Assembly: GCF_018141165.1 (NCBI RefSeq) | Contig: NZ_CP058557.1 | Coordinates: 1-64,000 of the forward strand | DNA from: Alkaliphilus sp. B6464 | GTDB taxonomy: Bacteria > Bacillota > Clostridia > Peptostreptococcales > Natronincolaceae | Reading direction: 5' to 3' | Length of the DNA: 64,000 bases | In this document: piece after piece, positions 53,632 through 62,645 of the stretch | Layout of the letters: every line of letters begins with the position of its first letter | How positions within the stretch are numbered: the first letter of the stretch is position 1 | Notes under the pieces: model-generated | Database searches by the model: none | Seen by the model: only the letters and a program-made list of their open reading frames with translations | What the model was told of the DNA's origin: nothing | Translations under genes and position numbers: made by a program

Positions 53632-53707
53632 ACATTTGTTCTCCTTATCCAAAATATTTTAGTACATTTTATCTTACAATCGTGTCTTATCACCTAAATT
53701 AAATTAT

Positions 53708-54965
53708 ATAACTTGAGTTGTGCAGTAAAATAGCACAAAATGGATTGGCACATTAGCCAATAATTACATTTCCTGAAAATGGCAAAATAAAAGCATAAGA
53801 TGACCAAATATGATAATTTTAATTTGCCGAAAAACAATCACAAGGGGGTCATAAAACTTTATCTGCTATTTATAACAAAATTACTTGTAACAGAAACAGA
53901 TCTAATGCTTCTAGGTTTTTATCAGAGTATTCATGGAACAATGGATATGTTGATGATGTAAGGATTGAGACATCACTATCAACTATCCGTAAGAATATTG
54001 ACTCTAAAGCTGTAGGTTTTCTAATTGTAGATGATACTTTGAGTAAAAAAGATAAGTCTACAAAGAAAATCGAAGGCTTAGACTTTCATAATTCTCACAC
54101 TGATAGTAACAGGCCAATGTAGTCTCACTGTGTAGTAAGTTCTCATTATCATATATCAGAATACTCTATACCGCTTAACTACAAGCCTTACCTAAGAAAA
54201 GAGTTTTTAGGAAAAAAGTAGCTAAGTTCTTTAGGAACAAACAAGAGCTTGCAATGGATTTAATCGATGAATTTGTTACTGTTACTGATGTTAACTATCT
54301 TTTAATTGACTCTTGGTATATATCAGCAAAAGTAATGTTACACGCATTAAGTAAGGGGTATCACACCATTGGTAGGATCAAATCCAACAGAGTAATATAT
54401 CCAGCTGGAATTAAAACAAATCTATCTAATTTCGCTAAGCTAATAAGTAAGTCCAAAACCTACCCGGTTACAGTAGGTGAAGATACTTACTATATCTATA
54501 AATATGAGGGAACGACTCAAAAAATGCAGTTATTTTATTTAGCTGGAATAAAAAAGATTTATCTGACCGACCTGTGTTTATAATATCCACAGATATAGCT
54601 CTTGATAATTCTACAATTATTAAGTACTACCAAAATCGTTGGAATATAGAAGTAAGTTATAGATATCATAAAACCTCTTTAGTCTTTGATGAATATCAGG
54701 TCCAATCACTAAAATCTATAAAACGATTTTGGAGTATGGAATTTATGACTTACACATTTTTAGAGTTATTCAGAGTTTCAAATAAGAAGACATTCAAATT
54801 TAAAACTCTTGGAGATGTCATAGGGCATTTTCGCAATAAGTATTTGGTTAATATTGCTAGCATTGCCTACTATTGTGGCAAAAACAATATGGATAAAGTT
54901 ACAATGTTTAGTAAATTAGGTCTTGCTGGATAAAATTTTCCTTTTTACTGCACAAGCCTAGTTAT
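53708..54965 (+). mobile_element. Degenerate DDE insertion sequence with terminal inverted repeats
   Basis: A perfect 13-base inverted repeat TTGTGCAGTAAAA / TTTTACTGCACAA occupies 53718-53730 and 54943-54955. Outside it ATAACT (53708-53713) and AGTTAT (54960-54965) extend the match to 20 of 23. Between them lies a broken transposase. Size about 1.26 kb. A target duplication was not obvious. The right end coincides with the stop codon of the anti-sigma gene. Confidence 0.8.
53850..54932 (+). pseudogene. Broken IS transposase (IS4/IS701-like)
   Basis: Pieces in shifted frames add up to one DDE transposase: VGFLIVDDTLSKKDKSTKKI with the first Asp, an in-frame TAG near 54119, a frameshift near 54215, then YLLIDSWYISAKVMLHALSK with the second Asp, another shift near 54560, and finally KYYQNRWNIEVSYRYHKTSL with the Glu. 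At least two frameshifts and one stop make it inactive. The DDT/SWY/NRW-IE pattern resembles the IS701 and IS4 groups; I do not assign a family firmly. Confidence 0.85.
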
Positions 54966-55861
54966 TTAAATTTATTTCTTTTATGCTCCATAATTATATT
55001 AAAAGCAAAAAGAAAAACAATATATAAAGGTATCATGACCAATAGTATAGCATAAAAGTCCCGTGTTGCCGAATATGATATAGTGGTAAATCCCTTAATT
55101 AAAAGATGCCCTAAAATATATGATATAGGTAAAAATATAATTTTTCTTGTAGCATTTGTTATCCTTTTATATCTACGAAATATAGCTAGTATTAATATAC
55201 ATAGAGTAGTTAATGTTATGGCAATTAATAAATAGTATGCTAAAAACAGTCTTGGTAATGTAACCAATCCTCCGCTAGGATGTTGATCTTTGCCGTATAT
55301 TAGACTATCTGAATTACCATCAGTGGTGTAATAATATACAGCATCTATAGGCTCACCATTGGGATTTAAGATTGCAATATTTGAGGTGATTTTGCTAATA
55401 TTTCTATTCCAAATATTATTCCATGTACTTATATGGTATACATTGCCCTCACCCCTTTGCGAGGGATATACATTAATATCATATCCTGATACTTCGTCAT
55501 TGAATAAAGCAAGTATTGTTCCATTATCACTTTCAACGAAAGATACTAAACCTTCCTTATAGAGAAGGTACTCTGGTGCAGTTAAAAAAGCTATTGCAAC
55601 AAAACAAATTATAAGAGTAATCATAATGGAAGAAAGAATTGCTTGTAATCTTTTTTGGCGTATGGTTGATTTTATCTTTTTAAGGGGAGATATATCTATA
55701 TCTATTGGTGGAGTTTCATGTGATTTCATTGCATCTAACTCTTTTTTACACTCATTACATGAAATAAGATGTTCTTCCACAACAGTACATGAATCATAAC
55801 TGGCAAGATTTTCAACATATAAAGGTAAAATATCTTTAATAACATTACAGGTTGCTTTCAT
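54962..55861 (-). CDS. Zinc-finger anti-sigma factor, membrane-anchored
   Basis: About 299 residues. The N-terminal cytoplasmic domain has the anti-sigma zinc motif HLISCNECKKEL near residue 33, a membrane helix near 75-98, an extracytoplasmic domain of about 100 residues, then three helices at the C-terminus. GGAGGA precedes the ATG at 55859-55861, giving MKATCNVIKDILPLYVE; the gene overlaps the sigma gene by 17 bases. It should hold the ECF sigma factor inactive until a signal. The stop codon lies inside the outer end of the neighbouring insertion sequence, so the native C-terminus may have been longer. Confidence 0.85.
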   Translation of the reverse strand: MKATCNVIKDILPLYVENLASYDSCTVVEEHLISCNECKKELDAMKSHETPPIDIDISPLKKIKSTIRQKRLQAILSSIMITLIICFVAIAFLTAPEYLLYKEGLVSFVESDNGTILALFNDEVSGYDINVYPSQRGEGNVYHISTWNNIWNRNISKITSNIAILNPNGEPIDAVYYYTTDGNSDSLIYGKDQHPSGGLVTLPRLFLAYYLLIAITLTTLCILILAIFRRYKRITNATRKIIFLPISYILGHLLIKGFTTISYSATRDFYAILLVMIPLYIVFLFAFNIIMEHKRNKFK

Positions 55862-56342
55862 ATACATCCTCCATTTCATCTTTGATTTTATTCCTAGCTC
55901 GGTGATAAGTAACGCAGGCCCAATTATCTGTTTTCCTGAATAAATCTCCTATTTGTTTATAGCTCAGTTCTCCAAAAAACCTCAAATAAAATACCTCTTT
56001 ATATGGTTCTTGTAGATTATGTAGGATTTCATTAATTTTCATGGTTTCCTCTGATACGGATACTATTTTTTCTATATCAGTATAATCTTTTTCTTCCGGT
56101 ATAGTATCTGTTATAATAATTTTTTTGTTCTTCCGTAAATAGGATGAATAATAGTTTTTTGCTATTTGACATAGCCATACACGGATATCACAATCCCCTC
56201 TAAAATTTTCCAAAGATTTTATTGCCTTTATAAATGTTTCAGAAGTAATATCCTCTGCTATATGTCTATCTTTAGATAAACTATATGCAAATAAAAAAAT
56301 GTCTTTGAAATAATTATTGTAAATTTCTTGGAATTCCGTCAC
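55845..56342 (-). CDS. ECF RNA polymerase sigma factor
   Basis: A 165-residue sigma-70 family member with only regions 2 and 4. Region 2 has SKDRHIAEDITSETFIKAIK near residue 23, and region 4 has LPYKEVFYLRFFGELSYKQI-like sequence (EPYKEVFYLRFFGELSYKQI) near residue 118. It overlaps the gene for a zinc-finger anti-sigma factor by 17 bases, the standard pairing. Regulon unknown; closest by feel to SigV/SigM-type cell-envelope stress factors, which is only a guess. Confidence 0.9.
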   Translation of the reverse strand: MTEFQEIYNNYFKDIFLFAYSLSKDRHIAEDITSETFIKAIKSLENFRGDCDIRVWLCQIAKNYYSSYLRKNKKIIITDTIPEEKDYTDIEKIVSVSEETMKINEILHNLQEPYKEVFYLRFFGELSYKQIGDLFRKTDNWACVTYHRARNKIKDEMEDVYESNL

Positions 56343-56742
56343 GTTTTCACCTCCTACTTATAAGACGCTTTAGATTAGATTATCTTACAATATTTTTTAA
56401 TAAATCCTAAAGCTGAATACAACTTTGAGATTTTAAGTAGTGTTAATCTATTTCAACATGCCACATCATATAGCCCTTATATAATAAACAGCGAATCGGA
56501 GCCAGGCACTTACATATTAACTTATTGAATATCGTGATAAAGCCATTAGTATATAATGAATAATGCATATGTTGTACAAAATCGTACTTTTTATTAGTAT
56601 TTAATTGTAAGATAACTATATAATATATTTTCGCGTACACAATATATCCCCCTTATAAAAATTCCCCTAAACCTATGGTCTAAGGGAATATAACACACAC
56701 CTACATATTCAATTATAATGCCACGAGCCCAGCTATTTCATC
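56343..56742. other. Intergenic stretch with a CCCCTAAA hairpin
   Basis: The main feature is ATTCCCCTAAA..TCTAAGGGAAT at 56664-56688, a terminator-like stem. An open frame on the minus strand (65 codons) has no ribosome site or recognisable family. Upstream of the ECF sigma gene some promoter must exist but none is evident. Confidence 0.45.
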
Positions 56743-56830
56743 CTATTCCTTCTCTATCAACACAACCGTCTCAACATGCCTTGAGTAGACAAAAATGATT
56801 TCACTTTAAGCTGGTATCCCCCTGGCGTAA
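56743..56830 (-). repeat. RlmD/RumA-like 3'-tail relic, copy 1
   Basis: Minus strand reads SEIIFVYSRHVETVVLIEKE then stop, with a stop also just before it. HVETVVL is the C-terminal signature of 23S rRNA m5U methyltransferases of the RlmD/RumA type. Related copies are at 61674-61764 and 63284-63360. The shared core is ATCATT.TTGTC..CTCAAGGCATGT.GAGAC. Confidence 0.65.
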
Positions 56831-56889
56831 TTCAAAGAATTAATTAATTCTAATAATTGGTATAATGAAAAATTCATTCAATTGTTTCA

Positions 56890-57627
56890 TTAAAGATTTA
56901 TAGTTCCATTAATTGAAATAGTCGCTTTTCCCCCAACTTTGATAGTCGGATTAGTTTTTCCTGCAATAATCTTTATTGTAAGTTCTCCCGGTCTTCCAGC
57001 TGCATGTCCTTGGGCAATTGTAAATTCATGGTCTGTTTTTGGGTCTAAAATATTTTCCAATACTAAGTATCCTGCTAACGCACCATTCGCTGCTCCTGTA
57101 ACCGGATCCTCAGCAATTCCGATTGCTGGTGCAAAATCTCTTGTATATATTTTATATCGTTCATCAAAACTATTAAAACTAAATAAATGTGTAGTAATAA
57201 CATCCAATTTAAGATTTAAATCTTTTAATTCTTCTAATATCGGTACTGATGCGTCAATTGCTTTACTGTTCTTTACCGGAATTAATAAGTGCCAATTTCC
57301 TGTATATGCTAACCTGATCGGATATTTATCATCGATGTCCATTGGATTAATCCCGACTACACGACAGATTTCTTCCTTATCCACCTCAAATTGTTTTGTT
57401 TTAGGTGCAACTTGAGTCATCACAACACTATTTAGTTTGTTTTCTTGCATAGACCATTCAACCGGAACAATACCAATATTTGTTTTCAATCTAATTTGTG
57501 AGGCCTTTTCCATCCAGCCATACTCCATTGCCATAACCCATGACAGGCCTACCGTAGCATGACCGCAAAAATCAACCTCGCTGCTTGGTGTAAAATAACG
57601 CACCACATAATCATAATTTTCGTCATT
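56890..57627 (-). pseudogene. PhzF-family protein, 5'-truncated
   Basis: About 245 codons of a PhzF (phenazine biosynthesis-like, diaminopimelate-epimerase fold) isomerase. DVRYFTPSSEVDFCGHATVG-like sequence (VVRYFTPSSEVDFCGHATVG) and EDPVTGAANGALAGYL near the end are typical. Normal members have about 50 more N-terminal residues, including the catalytic Glu in the SETAF motif; those are missing. The homology begins near 57627, where the DNA passes out of frame into the LysR fragment. A GTG at 57606 could restart translation, but the product would lack the catalytic residue. Confidence 0.85.
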
Positions 57628-58205
57628 ATCCTATCTTTTCTTCTTAAAAAAACAAGCGGATTCTGATTATACGCTTTAGGCAGTTCATAAATAAAAAATG
57701 AGTTAGACTTACTGTATTTCTCCGCTAAAGACCGTATTGTAATCGAAAAACCCAAACCCAATTCAACAGAAGCAAAAATCCCGTCCCAAGTGCCAACTTG
57801 AATTGACCTTGGTAATTGAATATTCTCGAATTGAACCCACTGTTCAAATTTTCTTTTATAGATACATTTTTGCGATACTACAATCAAATCATTTTTACAA
57901 ATCAATTCTAACTTTCGAGGATCTGGCAATTGTTGACCTGTAATTAAAACAAGTTCATCGTCTATACAAATTTCATGAACAAGTTCATTATTTTTTATAG
58001 GGCCATCTACAAAGGAATTAGTCAGTACTACTCCTCGACTGTTTCTGACAAATAAATCTACTTCCAATTCATGTTCCAATTGATTGATTCTAGCTGTCAC
58101 GTTCGATTGTGCATAATTCAGGTGTTCTGCAGCCTTAGTAATATTTCCAAAAGAGGCTACTGTTTTAAATATTGCTAAATCTTTTATATCCATGTCACAC
58201 CTCAT
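57549..58205 (-). pseudogene. LysR-family regulator with internal deletion and lost C-terminus
   Basis: The N-terminal helix-turn-helix is normal (MDIKDLAIFKTVASFGNITK, AAEHLNYAQSNVTARINQLE). At about residue 60 the text jumps from RGVVLTNS straight to FVDGPIKNNELVHEICIDDE, skipping about 75 residues of the usual linker and first effector subdomain. After YNQNPLVFLRRKD the frame runs into PhzF sequence read out of frame. The open frame is therefore intact only by chance. The DNA-binding part could still be made. Confidence 0.85.
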
Positions 58206-58325
58206 TGAAATACAAATTATTTAATAGTTCATCCCAAAACCTGCTAACTATAAGCAGTTCTAATTACTCTTTTTTCAGAAACTTTACCGTTATTTTTAAA
58301 ATAGCAATTCTTAGACTTCTTAACA

Positions 58326-58623
58326 TTATTCTTTTCTTGATTTAACACACAAATTCTGCTCTGTTTCCTTATTTTTTATGCAAAAGGCATTTTGCTTGTC
58401 GAATTTTTTACATTCCTTATCCCTTTGCCCACTTTTACAGCAGCCTTGTTTTTCCATTACCGATAAGCATTGCTCAGGTGAGAGCATGTAATCCATTTGA
58501 TCGATTACCAATGACAGGTAGTGGATTATTACCGCCTGGGTCTTTAAAATCGATTTTAGATATTATCTCCTCCGATATCCTTTCTTCAATCATAGCTTGC
58601 TTTATCTTCTTTATATCCGGCAT
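58326..58623 (-). pseudogene. Frameshifted small Cys-rich protein gene
   Basis: Starting at the ATG 58621-58623, preceded by GAGGAG, the frame reads MPDIKKIKQAMIEERISEEI then shifts near 58510. The second frame continues VIDQMDYMLSPEQCLSVMEK and QGCCKSGQRDKECKKFDKQN to a stop at 58326. Joined, this gives a protein of about 98 residues with a Cys-rich second half (CC, C, C). I recall clostridial proteins with the QGCCKSG-RDK motif but not a function. The start overlaps the 3' end of the chimeric gene upstream, so the two were coupled. Confidence 0.65.
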
Positions 58624-59146
58624 TATAGAACTCCTCTTTTTCTTTTACTGTACGCAGTTTAACAGGTACAAATATGTCAAGCTGCTTATATCCAAGTCCA
58701 CGGTTCATTTTCTCGCCTACAATCATATGGCACATTGCCCTGTGTCCTTCACGCTCGTCAAGTTCAAATCCACCATTGTCAATCCAAGCTTTAATTCCGG
58801 TATATACCCTGCCACTGATATCATCATCACCACCGATAGATACTGTATTTGCGTACAGACCACCTTCAAACTCAATTATTTCGTAGCCGTTTGTATCTTT
58901 TTCTGTTATCCAGTCTTCAACGGCAAACAGGCAAATAGCCACATTCCTCTGCCATCCAGTTGAACTTACCACATCTTTCTCATTTGTCAAACATGTTTTG
59001 TAGATGAATACTAATTTGTGTGGGTCAATAGTTCCATCTTCTTCAACTCTACCCACTATGACTTTTTCAACAATACTTTCAAATACATATCTATCAAATT
59101 TATCTAGTATTTGATTCTGCTCTAAAGTCTTCCTAAAATCTTTCAA
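58586..59146 (-). CDS. Chimeric ORF: serine-recombinase tail fused to GyrI-like domain
   Basis: A 186-residue open frame with two unrelated parts. Residues 1-51 (ILDKFDRYVFESIVEKVIVG then DPHKLVFIYKT) match the C-terminal end of large serine recombinases. Residues about 60-186 (VAICLFAVEDWI, FEGGLYANTVSIGGDDD, VYTGIKAWIDNGGFELDERE and GLGYKQLDIFVPVKL) match GyrI-like effector-binding proteins. The natural GyrI-like start is gone, so the frame seems to have been made by a deletion or insertion. Whether it is translated is unknown; the start at 59146 has no strong ribosome site. Confidence 0.75.
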   Translation of the reverse strand: MKDFRKTLEQNQILDKFDRYVFESIVEKVIVGRVEEDGTIDPHKLVFIYKTCLTNEKDVVSSTGWQRNVAICLFAVEDWITEKDTNGYEIIEFEGGLYANTVSIGGDDDISGRVYTGIKAWIDNGGFELDEREGHRAMCHMIVGEKMNRGLGYKQLDIFVPVKLRTVKEKEEFYNAGYKEDKASYD

Positions 59147-59196
59147 TCTTCTTTTTACAAGCCATCAATATCAGTCCAGAATTATTCAATGATTCG

Positions 59197-60183
59197 CTAT
59201 TCTAAATTTTCAAACATCGGTTCAATATACTCTTTAATAAGTTCTATTCTATCCTTGACCTTTGGCACAAAAAGAGAAGCAATAGAAACTACCATTTTTT
59301 TCTTTGTATTGACATAAATAATATTTCCTCCATCTCCCATAGCTGCATAGCCATGCTCTTTATCATTACTAATCCACCACAAATATCCATATGGCAGATT
59401 GAGTTTTTCCCATCGGCTATGTTCCTTTGTACTCTCGTCTATCCATCTTGTTGATACAATTTGTTTTCCATTCCACATTCCCCCATCTAAGTATAATTGA
59501 CCTATTTTTGCCATATCCGTAGGAGAGAGAGTAAGACCCCATCCTCCTGTATTTACTCCAGTTGAGTCAGCAACCCAGCCGCTGATATTTTTAGCTTTAT
59601 TAAATGCGAGTTGTTCCTCTTTACTATGAAAAATCACATTGCTCTCAACAGTAATTCCCAGTGGCGAGAATAAATTTTCTGTTGCGAAATCAAATACAGA
59701 TTGCCCAGTTGCTTTTACAAGAATGCCCGACAAAATATCTGGTCCTATGAGGGGAGTGTATCTAAATTTCCCTATCTGCCCCCTACCTCCTAATAAATCA
59801 AGTGTAAATTTTACCCAGTCATCACTCGTGAAATACTTTATGTAGGGTGCAAACTTATATTTATACGGGGCCGTCATTGTCAGCAAATTCTTAAGTGTAA
59901 CATTCTGTATTGTTTTTTCTCTTCTTTTAACTATGTAATCTGGGAAAAAATCCGATACTTTCTGGTTGATACTTTTGATGTACCCTTTGTCCGTGGCAAT
60001 CCCAATCAATATGGAAATAATACTTTTTGTTACTGAATAAACATGGATTCGGCTAGTAGCAGTGCAATCATTAAAGTAATTTTCATATAGTGTTTTACCG
60101 TCTTTTAGTACAACCATGCCTGCAATATTGCTATAATCATTGTTTATTTTCTTTTCCAACTCTGTCACTTTTTCTTGATTCAT
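59197..60183 (-). CDS. Serine hydrolase of the beta-lactamase/penicillin-binding fold
   Basis: A 328-residue class C-like hydrolase. The nucleophile motif is SVTKSI near residue 50 (S-x-x-K), with a Tyr-containing middle motif in RYTPLIGPDILSGI near 143 and a later GDGGNIIYV near 284 in place of the KTG box. There is no signal peptide, so it is cytoplasmic. Such proteins are often esterases or peptidases rather than true beta-lactamases. It lies between the chimeric ORF and a MerR regulator on the same strand and may be controlled by it. Confidence 0.88.
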   Translation of the reverse strand: MNQEKVTELEKKINNDYSNIAGMVVLKDGKTLYENYFNDCTATSRIHVYSVTKSIISILIGIATDKGYIKSINQKVSDFFPDYIVKRREKTIQNVTLKNLLTMTAPYKYKFAPYIKYFTSDDWVKFTLDLLGGRGQIGKFRYTPLIGPDILSGILVKATGQSVFDFATENLFSPLGITVESNVIFHSKEEQLAFNKAKNISGWVADSTGVNTGGWGLTLSPTDMAKIGQLYLDGGMWNGKQIVSTRWIDESTKEHSRWEKLNLPYGYLWWISNDKEHGYAAMGDGGNIIYVNTKKKMVVSIASLFVPKVKDRIELIKEYIEPMFENLE

Positions 60184-60275
60184 ATAAATTTCTCCTTTAT
60201 CATTTATTGTCTTTTTAGCTCAATCGTCTTTTCTTAGTTCATACTGTGAAAGTTGAGTAGTCTTGGTTTCTTGGT

Positions 60276-61109
60276 CTAAATATTTGACGCTTTCTTTTTA
60301 ACAGGATAATAAATTTCAGTTATAAGTTCACTTTCTTTTGAAACTTGAGAAGGGTCAGTTACATATACTTCATAAAGGGCGTTGTTACATTCATAGCCTT
60401 CTTTTTCTGCCCATTCGCGTTGTTTAGTGTATACAGAAGATAGATTAGAATAAGAGCCATACAGAACTGTTTTTAAGCATAGTCCTGGGTAAAAATCTCT
60501 TGTACCTGTAACATACTCTTTTACCGGAATAGCAAATTCAGTATCTAAACCAAATAGACTAAATTCTTCACTGTGAAAAAGCACCATTGGTGGAGCAAGT
60601 ATAGTTAATTTGTCATCTTGAATTTTCTTAAATAATTTACTAAAGCAATTACCATATTCTTCAGCAAATTCGTATTCATGAACCATTTTTCGAAAAGATA
60701 GAAGATACATCTTTGGTACTTCTACAAGTTGAACATCAATACTTTCCAGATATGACATAATTGATTTGCCTTGTTTCAAATTTGATATATCATTATTTAA
60801 TTGGTCTAAAGTTTTTTTAAATTCCTGTACTTGTTTCTCAATTTCTTTTTTCTTTTTGGTAAGTGCTAAGTAAAGTTTTTCGTCCAGTAATTCTTCTGAT
60901 TTGAGGATTGTTTTAATTTCCTCTAAAGAAAAATTGTATGATTTTAGGCGGTTGATAAATAACATCGTTTCTAATTGTTCAACAGAATAATATCTATAAC
61001 CATTTTCAGGGTTGATTTCAACAGGTAGAATTAGATCTATTTCAGCATAATAACGAAGGGTCTTTGTAGACACTTTACATATATTTGAAAACTCTCCAAT
61101 AGATAACAT
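60276..61109 (-). CDS. MerR-family regulator with GyrI-like effector domain
   Basis: A 277-residue protein. Residues 1-70 are the MerR winged helix (LSIGEFSNICKVSTKTLRYY, AEIDLILPVEINPENGYRYY), followed by a coiled coil at about 80-115 and a GyrI/effector-binding domain at about 125-270. BltR/BmrR-type regulators have this layout and sense cationic drugs. The promoter upstream (61150-61180) has a 19-base spacer with a palindrome, the MerR activator design, so it is self-controlled. Confidence 0.92.
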   Translation of the reverse strand: MLSIGEFSNICKVSTKTLRYYAEIDLILPVEINPENGYRYYSVEQLETMLFINRLKSYNFSLEEIKTILKSEELLDEKLYLALTKKKKEIEKQVQEFKKTLDQLNNDISNLKQGKSIMSYLESIDVQLVEVPKMYLLSFRKMVHEYEFAEEYGNCFSKLFKKIQDDKLTILAPPMVLFHSEEFSLFGLDTEFAIPVKEYVTGTRDFYPGLCLKTVLYGSYSNLSSVYTKQREWAEKEGYECNNALYEVYVTDPSQVSKESELITEIYYPVKKKASNI

Positions 61110-61149
61110 AGATTATCCTCCTTTCAGTGTATCCTATACGCTTACCTTT

Positions 61150-61180
61150 ATCTTACACCTTACCCTAAGGGTAAAGTCAA
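61150..61180 (-). promoter_or_regulatory. MerR-type promoter with 19-base spacer
   Basis: On the minus strand -35 TTGACT, a 19-base spacer holding the perfect palindrome TTACCCTAAGGGTAA (61160-61174), then -10 TAAGAT. The over-long spacer with a dyad is the hallmark of promoters activated by MerR proteins. It is 41 bases from the MerR start codon. Confidence 0.88.
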
Positions 61181-61197
61181 TATAATAAATAAGACTT

Positions 61198-61416
61198 ACT
61201 TGTATTGGTATAATCATAATAAGCAATCTTAGATAGCTTATCCTTTCTAGCGTCAACATAGGTTTCTGGAATATAACCAGCTCCACTGGTAGTAAAGATT
61301 CCAGACCCGGTACAAGTTCACTTACAAAACAGCAGAGCCAGAACCTATAAAGGTTGTAATCACAGTAATCAGTGCAAGAAGTCCACTTACAATTTTTTGT
61401 GTAATTTTGTTTTCAT
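61198..61416 (-). pseudogene. Relic of a secreted protein gene, possibly from a conjugative element
   Basis: From the ATG at 61414-61416 the minus strand encodes MKTKLHKK, then in a shifted frame IVSGLLALITVITTFIGSGS (a signal peptide), a stop, and then GAGYIPETYVDARKDKLSKI-AYYDYT. Several disruptions are needed to join them. Exported proteins with this start are common in Tn916/Tn1549-like conjugative elements, which is a recollection and not proof. Confidence 0.5.
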
Positions 61417-61456
61417 AGTCATTTCTTCTCACTCTATATTTAATTTGGGGTACAAA

Positions 61457-61487
61457 AAAAGACGCTTCCTTTTACAGAAACGTCTAA
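61457..61487 (-). terminator. Terminator-like hairpin
   Basis: AGACGTTTC and GAAGCGTCT flank a short loop and seven T follow on the minus strand. It would stop transcripts coming from the arginase-family gene region. Confidence 0.7.
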
Positions 61488-61673
61488 TATTTTCTAGGTA
61501 AAATAATATCATTTACCTAACTATTCTATTTCCATTTGTTGTGTTTCCACACTCTAAGTCTATAACCACCGAAACATTTATATAGTCTCGAATCTCCTTA
61601 TTTCGTATTTTATCACCCTCACTTGTGAATAACACATGTTTGAAAAAGTACCTAAAATTAAGGATTTTCAGCC

Positions 61674-61764
61674 TTAGTGTCTTTGTAACAACACTACAGT
61701 CTCGACATGCCTTGAGGTGACAATAATGATGTCGTGTAAAAACACTAGTCCCTTGGCAGAACTG
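61674..61764 (-). repeat. RlmD/RumA-like 3'-tail relic, copy 2
   Basis: The minus strand reads LAKGLVFLHDIIIVTSRHVE then TVVLLQRH and a stop. It is the longest and cleanest of three copies (others 56743-56830, 63284-63360). It begins immediately after the arginase-family gene stop at 61765. Confidence 0.65.
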
Positions 61765-62622
61765 TTAATTTCTTATTGCATCTGCGACTAACTCAATTAA
61801 CTTTAAAGCCTGACTCCCATCAATATCATATAAACCAAAAAATTCAGTAATCTCTATTCCTATCACCCTAGAATCAGTAAGAATTTCTCTTAAAAGGGTT
61901 TTTACTTCTTCAATAGAAAGACCTTCTTCACTAGGTGAGTAAACAGCATACATTTCTTTTTTTGCAATAGCATCTAAATCCAAGTGTATTAATATACTAC
62001 TATCTTCTGGAATACTATCAAGTACTTTTTTTGCTATTAACTCTATTCCTTTCTCCCTAATTTCCCATAGACTATGCATAGTAACATCTTTATTAATTTC
62101 AGTCTCTTGTTGATAACCTAAAATTGTAACGTTGCTACCACTAAATCCATTCAACGTATTAAAAAAATGATTAGATTCTAAAAGAAACCATAATCCAGAA
62201 CCTGCAGCACCTATACATCAGTCTGATGATGGTTTGTATACATCAATATGAGCATCAATTACAACAAGGTGAGTTTTATCCCCATATCTCCTATGTACGC
62301 TTTGCATTGTACCTGCCACAATACTGCAATCGCCACCTAAAATCAGAACTAAGTCATCATTCTCAAACCAATTTTCTGACTGTTTATATATTTCTCCCCA
62401 TACAATACGTGGTCCCGGCCAATTTCTAATAGGCGGAATATTATGTCTTGGTATATAGCTAGGGATATTCACGTCCCCAAGATCTAAAACTTCAATTCCT
62501 TGTTTCTCGAATAATTCAATTATACCTGCTTGTCTAAGAATTTTAGGAGTCATTTCTGTTCCTGTGTATAATCCTCCAGAATTACTAGGTACCCCAGCTA
62601 ACTTTATTTTCAATAATATCAT
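61765..62622 (-). pseudogene. Arginase/agmatinase-family gene interrupted by in-frame TGA
   Basis: The frame from 62622 encodes a ureohydrolase-fold protein: KLAGVPSNSGGLYTGTEMTP, LILGGDCSIVAGTMQS (usual GGDH is GGDC here), VIDAHIDVYKPSSD, then TGA at 62218-62220. The same frame continues CIGAAGSGLWFLLESNHFFN, DLDAIAKKEM with the second metal pair, and TEFFGLYDIDGSQALKLIEL to TAA. Joined length is 285 codons, normal for the family. No frameshift is involved, just one stop. A readthrough or selenocysteine reading cannot be excluded but no SECIS-like stem is evident. Confidence 0.8.
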
Positions 62623-62645
62623 CCTTTCATCCTAATTATTGAATT

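Noticed and set aside
56443-56640. 65-codon minus-strand frame
   Set aside because: No Shine-Dalgarno, AT-driven composition and no recognisable family.
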